64,000 nucleotides of DNA. It comes from Cololabis saira (taxonomy: Eukaryota; Chordata; Actinopteri; Beloniformes; Belonidae). This document shows, one piece after another, positions 25,701 through 37,857 of this stretch. The notes beneath the pieces are model-generated. The model worked only from the letters and a program-made list of their open reading frames with translations, did no database searches and was not told where the DNA came from. The position numbers were made by a program, and so were the translations under genes. Position 1 is the first letter of the stretch. The number at the start of each line of letters is the position of its first letter. The stretch is taken from NCBI RefSeq assembly GCF_033807715.1, contig NC_084590.1, forward strand, positions 36,049,505 through 36,113,504, read 5' to 3'.

Positions 25701-26886
25701 TTCCCCACGGCCAGTGACTCAGGGCTGACGGATCTAAATAAAACTCAGCGGGAGTTGCTTTAATCAGTTGGTAAAAGTCATTTTGTGTTGCCAATTTTCT
25801 GTCAAACTCAAAAAGTAATATTTTCAGTCACTGATGAGATCCTGGAGGAGATGTTGCAAGCCCCAGAGTGAGCGGATGTTAGTATTTTGTAGTGCAGCTG
25901 AGTGTGGTTCTTCCTCAAAGAAATGTTAGCCGACCTGGCTAAGCTGGCCAGAACACTGCGGTCCACTTTCCTGCTGAACTTTCTTGGTTCTCAGCAGGAC
26001 CTAAGGACCAGATACAGTTAATGGAAGAGGAGGCATTGATATTTAAGCTCCTTGGGAATCCACAGTGGATATATTATTTCTGAGGGAGGTGAGCGATGCC
26101 AGGATAGAGTTGCAGTACCGATGGTGGAACAGTCCAGATTTAGCAAAGTTTTAGAGGCTCATCAGTAGAAAACCGGGCTGTTGATGACTTCGACTGAAGG
26201 AGAAAGGCAGTCCAGAAGGAAAGACCACATCGCCAACCTTGTAGTCAACATTCTCTGCTCAGCAGAGATTCAGAGATCAGATATATGGGAAAGAGTCAAG
26301 GCATGGCAGCTACGTTAATGAAGCCACATATTCCTAAAAGACCTTTTATAGGATGACGATGGTGAATGTTCAGAACAGCCATAGACAGGTAAGGAGTAAC
26401 CGTAAAAGAAACAGAGATCGCCGTTAAATCTGATAAAATTAGTAACACCGGAGAGCGGCGGCAGTAACTCACGCCAGCGTTCACGTACTTTGGTGCAGTC
26501 TTCAGACTTTACTACTTTTCATCTCCTTGAGGAAGAAGTTGGAAAAAATGAAACAGGGCTTGATTTTCAGCCCAGGCTTGTGGTGCATACATAATTTCAT
26601 TGACTCCTGCAAATTGAGTTACTGTACTGTTGGAAATTCCTGCACATATTAACGCAGATCAGCCAACGTGATCACTTGTGCCCAAAAACGCTGCAAAATG
26701 GGTCAACTTCCACAGTACCCGCCCGCGCTCCTGCTGCTCTGTTTGGCATCTCTGTGCCATATTTATGCAGACAGGTGTGGTTTGGTATGAGCCTGAATGT
26801 GGAGGTGTGAGTTTTTTGGGGCGACTTGGCTGCAATGCTGTAGTTTGCAGGCTACTAAAAAAAAAGTGTGTACGTGTGCCTTAAAC

Positions 26887-26911
26887 ATATATATATATAT
26901 ATATATATATA
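26887..26911. repeat. (AT)n microsatellite
   Basis: About 12 uninterrupted AT units. Confidence 0.9.
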
Positions 26912-28317
26912 GGCAGTAGCTCTCACAGCCTGATTCCACACATTGAGCAGACAGCGACAGAAGGGGAGCACACACTGGTCTTTTGTTGGCATCGAATGGA
27001 GGCTCAGCTGTGTTGTGGTTACAACGTCAATGAGGTGTAAGTGAAATTTGATGAGGTGGAAAAAAAATGTCTTCTGTTGCTGTAGCAACAGATGAGACAT
27101 GAAAGCTGGTGCAAACATACGTGTAATGTACGCCATTTATATAACTGCAGTCTGTAAAAAGGAGACTTTGAACAAAGCTGCTGTCCTCAAGTTTATTTTG
27201 CCACATTTGAGAGGAAATGTTGAACACACAGCGCTGTTTTCATATCACACCTGTTCTGTTTGTTGTATGAAGATAAAGCAAGCTTGTAAGAATAATGGCA
27301 GCATAATGTGGCGTAACATTTTCCTAATGCTGAGTGTCAGAAATCATGATCACTTGTATTAATCTTAAAGCCAGATTCACCACTTGCTGTGCAGAATTAA
27401 GAAACCCAAAGGCAACAAAACGGCCTCGCACATGAAAAGGATCCTGTTTTACACTCTGGACGAGAGCTTATTGCTGACCACACCATGTAATTCTACTCCC
27501 CCAGTTGTCTGCTCGCTTCAATCAATGTGACTTGTGACAGTGCCTGAGCATGACCACACCCACGTGGAGGGTTAACATTGACCGTGACTGACGGAAACAT
27601 TATAAGATGTCCAAATGGGCTGTTTTCTTTTTGAAGAAAAGGCAGTAGCGGCAGCAAAGCATTAGATAATCAATGCAGTCATCTGTCTCCATCCCTGAAC
27701 TTTAAAAAAAAAAATAGATTGATCCCAGAAGCATAAATCAATTCAATAGGAGAATTGGAGCATGTGAAAATGACTTACAGCACAAGCCAAGCAGAAACTC
27801 TTACGTACATGGAAAGACCACTCTCACTCAAGGACAGGTCATGAGCACTTAATTCTGCAACCACAAGTGATGACTTTGTCCATGGGAATAATATAACTTC
27901 CTTGTGAGGATGTCTTTATTGGGTTGTAAACACTTGAAATAAAAATACCATACGTGAGACTTTTAGTTGAGCTCACAGGCTGCTTCTCCCCAAATATGTA
28001 TAAATTCCCCTCATTTAAACTGCATTTAGAGCCTTTTATCTGCCTTTTAAAAACCATTTTATCCTCACACCCAGGACCAATGAGTTGATTTCAGGCCTTG
28101 AATAAAATGCGTAAACAAATAAGGAAGAGGAAAAAAATACACAACTCAAAATGTAACATAAATACTTTAAGATCCCTCTCATGATGTGAAATTTGTGTGC
28201 TTTACAAGATGGAAAAATTGTGAATGTGTCTTTCCTTCATACAATAATAAAAAGTATATAATTGAAATGCTCGGGTAAAGTTCAGGTAACTCAAAGTTGT
28301 GCTCAAATAAAGGCAGT

Positions 28318-28775
28318 GTGGTTACATGCACATCTAAATCAAGCCATTGGCAACAATCTAGTTTAGGATTAAACTGGAGTTTCCGAGAAATCTATGTATA
28401 TATGCGTGAGAAGACAATCGATTGAGTGAGGTGCGTTCGACTCTGTGATACTCGGCGGCGCCACACGCAATTTTGGGTTGGCCTTTCTCTGGTTAGTTCT
28501 TTGTTGTTCGTCTTCTAATTCTCCTACTATGTTGATATTCTGACTTTCGCAGTGTTGTCGTTTTCGGAAAGGGGAGTCCTGGGGCAGTCACTAGCTCGGC
28601 TAAGTGTGGGTTGCGTATACATGCCTGAATAACTATAACTCATGCACTAATAGCTTGATCTCAAGAGCTTCAGTACGGTTCGACTACAGCCCGGCTAAGG
28701 TGAATACATGGCTTCAAAAATACGATATCTGTCAGATTAAGGCAACAATTCGACTTTCTGTTAGTGCATGTAAAC
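28318..28775. mobile_element. probable MITE with GTTTACATGCAC-type ends
   Basis: The left end reads GTGGTTACATGCAC and the right end GTGCATGTAAAC, an imperfect inverted repeat about 460 bp apart. Sub-terminal ATTAAGGCAACAAT on the right roughly mirrors ATTGGCAACAAT on the left. Similar short elements are common in fish. I did not find a target duplication. Confidence 0.5.
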
Positions 28776-30469
28776 GTACTGACCATGGAGTTTTTGTCTC
28801 CGTCCTCCGATGTGTGTTACAGGAAAGAGCCTTTAATTTTTTCTTGCTGTGCGTCATCGATATGCAATGTGATGACTTTTTGAATGATGCTGTAAATCAG
28901 TGTTAAGTCTGAATTACACATGAAGGCAACGTGGCTAAATTCAAATGGAAATTTAGTGTGTGAGCAAGAGAAATGCACAAAATGCTGGTATAGACCTATA
29001 TAGGTTATCTAGGTCATGGTAACTCTCAAAGGCTTGAAATACGGCAAGATATTTCACTTTCTCTCCAAAAATCATCTGAACTAAGAATTTTTTTATTGTG
29101 CAAAACTACACAAATGCACACATAGAATACAGTAATCGCCAGTACAAGATTTATTAGATTGGAGTCTATAATATTCAGACCTTTCCTGATTTATGCCTAA
29201 ACACTGATAATGTCTCTAAAATGCTACTCTCAAATTCCCATAAATATTAATGTGTTGTTGTGATGGGATCAGGGATTGAGCTCCAGCTCAAGCAGACCCT
29301 CCGTGGTTTCAGCATGACACAGAAGGAGGAGGAGGACTGGTGGGAGGTAAATGTAAGGGCAAACAGGGGTCACATGAGGGAAGCTGTCTAAATCACCCCC
29401 ACCACTGCCGTCAGCACTCCAGGAAATCAGGGTACCAGAGAAACGGTAATGGGTGGAATTAATGTTGCTCCGAGTCTGTCAGCTGGGTGCAGCTAACTGA
29501 ACCGCAAGCCTTAAAAGCACATGCATAAAGAAATCTAGCCAAAGGCCTTTATTTTAATGTCTGTTTTGTCTGATTTATTAATATGTAATGGCTGCAGCAC
29601 AAATTATCATTTGGCTGCAGGATCATTTCACGATTTTGTTGGATTACTGCAGACGCTGTGTGCCAGTGTTGAATTACCTTTTGGAACGCAGTGTTTGAAT
29701 CTCCAAAAATGCACAAGGCTTTCCAAGTCATGAGCTGGATAATCAGTGCGAGTCTGCAATGCCCCTCTCGGAGGGTCGCACTCAGGTAATTGACAGATCT
29801 GGTCCAGAGCCAGTGCAGCTTTATATCACCCCTATCAGTGTGTCTGTCAGAGCCAGCAGGCCTCGACTTGATGAAGTGCAGACTGATGGCAGAGTTAAGT
29901 GAGCTTTAACCACCTGAGAAATCACAACGCAGTGTTTACACCACAAGGTTCTAACCTTTTTTGTGAGGAGGTAAATCATTATTGCACGCACGAGTTTAAT
30001 GAATAACAACTAATCCTTGATGTTGGTGAATCTATGCATGCTTTATATATGAGGTCTATACGGGCAAATGTGAAAAATGAGATTTACAGCCTCGAGATGA
30101 AGACAGAGAGAAGCAATGCATAAGAGCTCTCGCAAATTGATCACATGAGAAATGGATGCCTCAAATCACATGACAACACACCAATGTCTACAAGACGGAT
30201 GTTTTTTGTTTTTTTTTTATCTTTATTCTGTTATTTCATTCTCCTTGGATGAAGTATGTTCAAAAGGATGCATTCTTGTGATTTGAAAATGTAATTTAAG
30301 CCTGGATGGAGGACTAAAGCAGAGAGAAAAGGACACAATTTAAATGTAAATCTTTTTTTTTTCTCTGGTGTCCTCATTGCTGTGCGCATGTCCGTGTCTG
30401 TTTCTGTGAGACGTTTACACTTTGCTCTTATCTCATATGAGGAGATGTAAGACGGCTATAAGAGACAAT

Positions 30470-31868
30470 GGCCGGGTTTCCCAGATCAGTTAAGTAGCTC
30501 TTAACAGCGAAAGACTTCTTTCAAACCTTCTTAAGGAGCCTGTGAAAGAAAATCGCGTTTCCCAGAGTTGCTCTTAGCTTAAGTATCTCTTTCATTAAGA
30601 AGGAAATGAAAGATGCTGCTGACCCAGTCTTTACAACCATCTTAGTGAACAAAGACTCACAGATCCAGCCGCGTCAGGCAAAACAATATTACACCAAGCA
30701 ATGAGATATTAAAACAATGCACCCCGCACAAATTTTGATCTATTTTATACTTTAGATTTATATTGTTTAGCATTTATTGGTGACAGCAAAGGGGGGAAAA
30801 AAAAGAAAAATAAGGAATAACAAGTGTGTTCCTGTATATGCTTTATGCATTACGCACAAATAAAACGATCATCATGAATATCATTTATTTGATGATTTGG
30901 CTGCTATACAGCATGTTCTCGCTGCAAATCAACCGCGTCACCGTGCGCGAAGCAGAACTGTTTTTATGAACGCATTCGTGCGTCAGCACTTCAGTCCCCT
31001 GGACGTGCTGTCGGTCCGCGCTGTCCAGGCAGCCGGGACACCGATCCTCCTGCGCCGCGCCCGAGCCCGAGCGCATCTGTGATGACAGGGAAGCAGCAGC
31101 TGATCAACGGGATCCTTTGATGAATCGTTCATTACAGTCTCAAATATAATCAATGGTGTCGGTTTATATTAAAGAATCTTTTTGCCCAGAAGAAAAAAGA
31201 GCGAAGACAACGACCCATAACTATATTTTCTTCTCTTGAAAAAACCCACCTGCGGGATGCAGCAGCATCAGAAGAGCAGGAATACGTGCGTGGCGGGGAT
31301 GATCTCTGCAATCTGAAGCCCTCTATAATTGTAAAAAGAATTTCACTTATCACGGGTTCTTTTTGGAACATAACCCCTGCGAAAAACCAGGGATTGCTGT
31401 AATTCCACGTTGCGATTTGCGAAACTCGCCTTCTCTTGGCTCATGTTTTTGAACGCACACACACGGCCACCACGTTTCCTCCCGGTTTCTGCGTGTGGGG
31501 AAAAAAAGCCTCACTGTAGCCAGAAATAACGGAGTAACGCACCGTTTGGATGAAAAAGGGTCATTGAATTATATTTATCATCTTAAATTTTCATTATAAC
31601 GCACAGGCAGCAGGGAATTAATGCGTTAGGTGGAAGTGCTGCGTGTGAAAATGCGCTGATAGTGATCGGTGATCGATTTGCCTGGCATCGATTGATTTGG
31701 TTTCAGAACCGGACAGCTGCTCCAAAGAGCTTCTGAAAGAGCGAAACTAAAGAACGGTGTTAAGAAGTCATCTGGGAAACACCCATATCTTAGGGTTCTC
31801 TCTTAGTTCAAACCTTCTTTGAACCTCTCTTAAATCCTTAAGAGAGGTTGGATCTGGGAAACCCGGCC
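30470..31868. mobile_element. 1.4-kb DNA transposon derivative with 17-bp TIRs
   Basis: Perfect 17-bp inverted repeats GGCCGGGTTTCCCAGAT...ATCTGGGAAACCCGGCC. The flanks share AAT (30467-30469 and 31869-31871), a possible 3-bp target duplication as made by PIF/Harbinger-type elements. Additional copies of TTTCCCAGA lie inside each end (near 30560 and 31770). The middle (30900-31090) is GC-rich with a 61-codon frame on each strand, neither recognisable as a transposase. Superfamily assignment is tentative. Confidence 0.75.
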
Positions 31869-31871
31869 AAT

Positions 31872-34800
31872 ATGTTTTCTGGGGGTAGGGAGGAAAGCAG
31901 ACTGGTCTGATCACTGCTGGGAGCAAAGAATGTACCCCCTGCCATCCTGACCTTTGACCTCCGAGAATGCCGGCCTCAGGGACCGCTCGCTCCTGCGGGG
32001 AGACAATGCAGCAGATACCTATTGAGCCCTGGCTTTTTACTCCCTTACAAACCTCCTCTTTTTTGTGTGTGTCGCCTACTTTGTGACATAAAAACTTCTC
32101 ACCACGCAGGGTCTGAATTTAGGTCTGGAGCTTGTATTCAAGGGGTAGCTTTTGTCCTTTCTTACAAGGCTGGAGGGGAGGGAAACCTTCCCCCCCCCCC
32201 CACACACACACGCTCTTTCTGCTCCCTTTTCCACTTCCTCATTCATTCTCTCTCTTTCTGCCGGGTTATTTCACCCAAAGCCTTCTGACATTCTGGCACC
32301 TGTTTTCCTCACAAAACCGTTTATTTTTCACTGAATTATTAACTAAGAGCCGACAAAGTGTCTCCCACTTGGTGACATGTCCTGACTTTATGGAAGGGAG
32401 AGGGTGGGGGGGTGGTTGCCTTGGCAACAATGGCCAGTTTCTCCCATCTGTGTTGTGTGAGATTCATGGGCAAAATGGTGTGGCTAAAATTTTTTTAAAG
32501 GATTATTAAATGGATGATTTTACAACAGTTTACGTTGCAGATGGAAGCCAATCACTACGCTTCCAGCAATGCAATATTCACAGGAAGGGTATTCTCTCAT
32601 CAAGGTGACTGTTTGGTGCATATTAAACTGTAATGAGACCAGTGGAATAGGCTGAAGTGGGTGGCCCGTACTACTTACATTTTAGCAACACAGCTGTCAA
32701 GTGTGGGTGGGGATGTGAAAGTGGTTGTAAAATAGGGGTGGGAGGGGGGCAGTTTTTAGAAGGAAAGTGCATGGCAGAAATTAATGACTGTCCTAAAGAT
32801 GAAATATTTGTTCTAGTTCACATTGAAATGCGAAATGCAGTGAAATAAAGATGAAGCGTATTAAGAGAGGTCATCACACGGGTGGAAATGGCAGCGACTC
32901 GGCAGCTGTCACTGGCTTCGAGATGTGCATTTCACCACCAGGAGAGCCCAAGCAGGGCAACTCTTGACCCAATAAAGCGATAGTCTGGTCAGAGCCACAC
33001 AGATGGAAGGTCTAAGTAATATACGCTAGCTGGCGTAGTGTGGGCTGAAGTATGGCTGAGAGGTGGGAGGCAGGGCTTTCTTTGTAGCCTTGAAGAGCAG
33101 CAATAGCATTTTGAAGTGGATACAGGCAGTTGCTGAGTACCTCAGGAGCACACTGAGCAGAGGCGGGGTCCAGCCTGGAGGAATGTAAGTGAAAACTGGC
33201 CGCGGGGGCCCAACCAGAAGCAAATTCAGTGGTTCAGTCAGGCGAAGGTTGTTCCAGATATTTCTGGTACCTGAGGATGGGGAAGAACATGCAGAATGTT
33301 TCAGATTTTACCTAAAAGCTGATGTTGATGCTACCGTGCACTTACATGTTAGTTTGAACTCATTTGCAGATTAAATCGACGATGTCACACAGAAAAAAGC
33401 TGTTTTAAAAAAAGAGAGCTGAGAAGAACACAGTCTCTGGACTTCGCTGCTCCAGTACAGTATATCTTCATGGCCAGAGATCAAACTGCCTGCGGGCACT
33501 TTCAATAGAAGTCCCAGTACAAGAGAAATGCTTTCGTTGAACACGTCTTGAGGAGACTGGTCTGTCCATCACACAGTCTCCCAGCAAATGGATTCAGGCA
33601 AGTAACAAATAAGATCAGCAGAAAGCAATTGATCCATTGCTATCTTTCCTGTGCAGGAGATTTAGATTTTACTTAAGTCTCCTCCACTAAACATTTTAAT
33701 GAAATCAAACTGGAACAGGATTTCCTCTGAGGAATGCTTGCTGCAAATAGTGCCAATAAAGTCCCCTCAACATGAATGGTTTATATGTGGAGCATTTGTG
33801 CTGATTGCAAATGCCAACACTGAATTCATAACTAGGTTAAACTAAATTCCCTCAAATGTTCTGTGCACCACAGTCTATACTTTGGCTTGAATCCTTTTTA
33901 TTTATTTTTATATTTCATTTTCTTTCAGAGGTTTAAACGGGATTATCAGCATTTGCCCCTCCTTATAATGCTCAAAGATAAAGGACAGAGCTTCTATCAG
34001 CACCACAGTGGGATATCTCTCATGTCCTCGGTTGTAAAGGACTCCCTTTCCTTTGTAGTGTCACTCTTGTAATGAAGCAGCGATGGAAGCGTTTGGCTGA
34101 CGCTTCAAATCGCGGCAGTCCAGTGAAATCAGATCTGTGGAGATGGGGCTCAAACAATCGCCGGTGAATTGAGAATGTTGATTGAAGAAATTTCCTGTAC
34201 ACCATTTTTCTCGACCGTAACAGTCGCCGCTCCACAGCCACTGTGGCGACCCACTGCTCACTGTCAGAGGCCAAGTTTTATTGCAGAGCAGGCTACCGTA
34301 CACCTGTTTGAAAGTGACTTGGCCAAAACTGAAGCAGATGTGTGTGTGAATTTTAAAGGTCCAGACCACAGAACACAGATCTTTTTTAAAGAGTGTAATG
34401 CAACCATAAAGTGCAGCAGTGCGCAGAAGCATGAAGGCAGTGGCCCCGCATGACATTTAACATGGTAATACAGATACTGGAATTGGGTTTGTTTCTCTGC
34501 CTCATTCACACTCAAAACGGGTTGAGGTGGTAAATGAATGCAGTCACTGATCCCACCAAGCGGCCTCTAAGAAGGATCAGTATTTTCTTTGATTAGCAAA
34601 GATTTTCAACCCTGGTATCTCTCCACATGCACTGGTCCCACAGTGGGCTGATTTGCTCTCTTCTTCTGGATATGGATCTTCAGCAATGCGTGATCCAATT
34701 AGTGTGATAAGCAGTGAGCATAGTGTGAGACTAAGCCTTGCATGTCTAGGAGACTAAATGGATTCTTAGCATGGATTTCCAATCCCTCGAGTCTTAACAG

Positions 34801-37739
34801 TCGCTGACCTCCCTGCAAGGGTTATTGGCATAGTTAAACCAGTGTGTAATGATATCACGAAAGTTCCTGCTTAGCGCCGTTGTTACACACTCTGGTGATG
34901 TCAATAATGAATATAGCCTCTTTTCGAGAAAGCTATGTGGTTGCACGTGGATTTGATGCACTAAATCTACAAAATAATAATTGGCCACCACCCTTTTGGG
35001 TTTATAATTTATGCATTTCTACAAAAAGAAAAAGGAAAAGCTCATTGTCCACACATAGGCATTGAAGCATCTGGCTTTAGCTGTGTAAGAAGGTGCATAT
35101 ACCTGTAATGGTGCTGTAAAGCATCATTTGTTCATCACTTTTCTCTGCCTTCATTAATCCTGTTGTACGCGCTTATTCAACTGTCTTTGGGCAAAAAATG
35201 GGGTATGCTGTTGATGGGTCGATAGTCCATTTGCAGGTGCAAGAAACAACAAATAAATGATAAAAATAGAAATGATGAAAATCCATATGAAAAAAGAAAA
35301 CAGCCGTGAAAATCAATGGAAAACAATCTGGTAATTTGATTACTTGACAATTTAATAAACGGTTTCGATATTAAAAAAAACTCAAGTCCCATTTGATTAT
35401 CTGTATAATGTTGCACGTGCCTTGTTTGTCTCTGTGTGATCATGATGGGTTTACCCCATTCCTCACCCTATGTTAGATGCTGTATGGCAACATTCATCAC
35501 AGTTTAGCAAATCTGTTCATCACCGGTTCAACCATGAAACTCTTGCCGGCAGTCAGTCAAGAATTTTGTGAAAGTATACCGGCTTACTGAGATTCTCTCA
35601 TCTCTGCTCCAGCTCTTCCTTTTATCCTTGAACTCTTCTATTTTCTTTTTTTAATATGTGGATGTGGATGTCACCAAGCTGCTGCTTCTTTTGGTTTTCT
35701 GACCAACAGAATCGAGTCTGACATCTTTGCTTATCTCCGATCAGAAAACTGAACCAAACAGCTCTAGAAGACTTTTGGATTTACAAATTAAACTTTCAAT
35801 TTCACACATACAACTTCACAATAGAATTCACAAACAAAACTTGTTTCAACTGCAATAAAATGTTGTTTTACAGCAAAAATACCTCCATGTTGTATAGGAT
35901 TAAGTAAGATCCCGTTTTGTTTTTTGTTTTTTTAATGAATAAAATTCAACAAACTAAATGATTGATGGTTACATGTGACAAAATATTTCCCAGATCTTCT
36001 TTTTGTTGTCTTTTCACTGAGCCAAAATAACTGTTTGGTTGATAAGCTAGACAGTTGTTAGCTGCCGAGTTTATTTTGTAGATATGAGAGTAACTCTTGG
36101 CAAGATGATCAGGATGGAAAAGAATAAATGAATCATATTGATGGAAGCTAACTGTTTGGATTAGCTTTGTAAATAACTGTTAGCTTTTAGTTCAGTTGTC
36201 AAGTTGATGGAATAAGATTAAGAATAAAAGGGTGAAAATGAGTAAATTCCAGGCTAAAATAATTCTTTAACATGCAAAATACTTTCAGAATTAAAAAAAA
36301 AACGTGATTGTTTTTTTTAACAGATGTGGACCAGCTGCTTCATTTAGCAAGCTAAGTGGCAGTTAGCTGTTGCTTCATAGACTTCTCAGTCTAACCGGAC
36401 AGCGGGTAGCGTTCATCAATGTTCCAGTTGCTTCCGGTTGAGGTTTGGGTCGGCGTAATGGGATAGTATTGTTAGGTGGAGGCTTGGGGGGAAAACTGCA
36501 ATTGTGAACTGAAAAATAGCATTTTGTTTTAAAATCTGCACTTAGCGCAAGTTCAAAACTGACACCATCACTGTTTTTCATTTGATCTTTCTTAACAAAT
36601 TGGGATTACTGCAGAACCAGCCGTCCTATCTGTCACTCATGCTTCTTCATTTTTCTCTTGTTGCTCTTACACTTTTTTGGTTATACCCGCCTCTCCTTCC
36701 GACCGCATCTGCCCGGATGACAGGAGGCAGCTGAGTTGCTTTTGACGCAGTGTGGACTGTTTAACGTTCAGACAGTCACAGTTAATACCCCTAACCCCAT
36801 CAATTTGTGAGTGGGGATTGAGTTTCCAGAGGAGCATGAAGCGTGTGGTGAAACTGTTGACTGTAGCAGACACTGAAGTTTCCCTTTGAGGGACGTCCAG
36901 ACCCACATACTCGTGAGGCTCCAGGTCGTCTTGTTCATGGGGCAGACGGCCTTGCCCTCTGCTGTCCGAGAGGACTTGCGGTTGGCTTCTGCAGTTGTCA
37001 CACACTCGCAGATGAGCAAAAGCGGCTTGTGCGCAAGTGTTCTGCTTTTAAGACCACATATCTTTCTGCAGTGAAGTCATTGCTTTCAAAAAAAATCCAA
37101 GTTTTTGAAGGTCTGGAGTCTTTCTTCACTGAGACGGGAATCACTTCATTTTTCCCTTTATAAAAACCACGGTGCACAGTCATTTGTGACATTTGATCTA
37201 GTAAATTGGTTCTTTTTGTGTATACTTTATAGGTCCAAAAGTAAAAAAGAAGCTTTATACATTTTGTGTCTCAAATCCAAAAGTTTATTCCAAGATTTCA
37301 TATAAAATGTTTTTAACACGGCCGTTTCCTGGGGTAGCCCTCACTTTTTTTTTTACCTGCTAATGCAGAAAGTGTGTCCCAGAAGTGCTTAAACTGCTTT
37401 TTGATGTGAAGAAGTGAATTGAATGCTGAATATATTATATTTCTCCGTCTAAAGCTATTTTATTCCTGCCTTTATGAGGCTTCCCCATGTATCACCTCAC
37501 CATAGCCGAGCAGTTTTTCTGAATGCTTGTCAAAGAGTTTATTCCAATTCAGTCTCTTTAAAGACGAGTTTTCCATCTTATCTTAATTCAACTCAGATCT
37601 GTTTATATTCCACCGTAGTCCCACACTGTTCCTTGAAATGACAGAAATTGTATTCCTGGTAAATATGCAGCAGAACAAAGGTGTTTTCCATCTACATTTT
37701 CCAACCTCTCGTCTCACGTCTTCATGTCTTCCTCCACAG
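31872..37739 (+). other. nxn intron 1, 3' end
   Basis: No recognised exon or repeat. It ends with the polypyrimidine tract and acceptor of nxn exon 2. A CT/CA-rich stretch with a C run lies at about 32190-32215. Confidence 0.6.
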
Positions 37740-37857
37740 ATGAAGCTGTGGAACAAGTACAAGGTGACGAGCGTCCCCTCTCTGGTGTTTGTGGACGCAT
37801 CTACAGGAAAGATCGTGTGTCGAAATGGTCTTCTGGTCGTCAGAGATGACCCGAAAG
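37740..37857 (+). CDS. nxn: nxn coding exon 2
   Basis: 118 nt after acceptor ...cctccacag and before donor gtgaga. It starts in phase 0 with Met-Lys-Leu-Trp-Asn and ends after the first base of a Gly codon. It encodes the NKYKVTSVPSLVFVD stretch, which includes the cis-proline segment of the first thioredoxin-like domain. The reading frame stays open for 102 nt into the upstream intron, back to an ATG at 37638, so an alternative start in or before this exon cannot be excluded. Confidence 0.95.

Larger units (their letters stand above)
25700..30469 (+). other. nxn intron 1, after the L2-like LINE
   Basis: 25700-26500 may be the degraded 5' part of the L2-like LINE but shows no firm motif. The rest is unique AT-rich sequence apart from the AT repeat at 26887 and the MITE at 28318. 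Confidence 0.5.

Noticed and set aside
33929..34072. Acceptor-like ctttcag followed by an open frame (RFKRDYQHLPLL...)
   Set aside because: No donor, no partner exon and no protein match; likely chance.
34061..34456. 131-codon minus-strand frame with a 94-codon frame opposite
   Set aside because: The residue pattern does not match any family I know, and no flanking exons were found.
1..37739. Search for nxn exon 1
   Set aside because: Exon 1 would give an ATG-started frame of about 100 codons with LLGLYFGCS- and VFVSSD-like motifs; none is present, so it is taken to lie outside the window.
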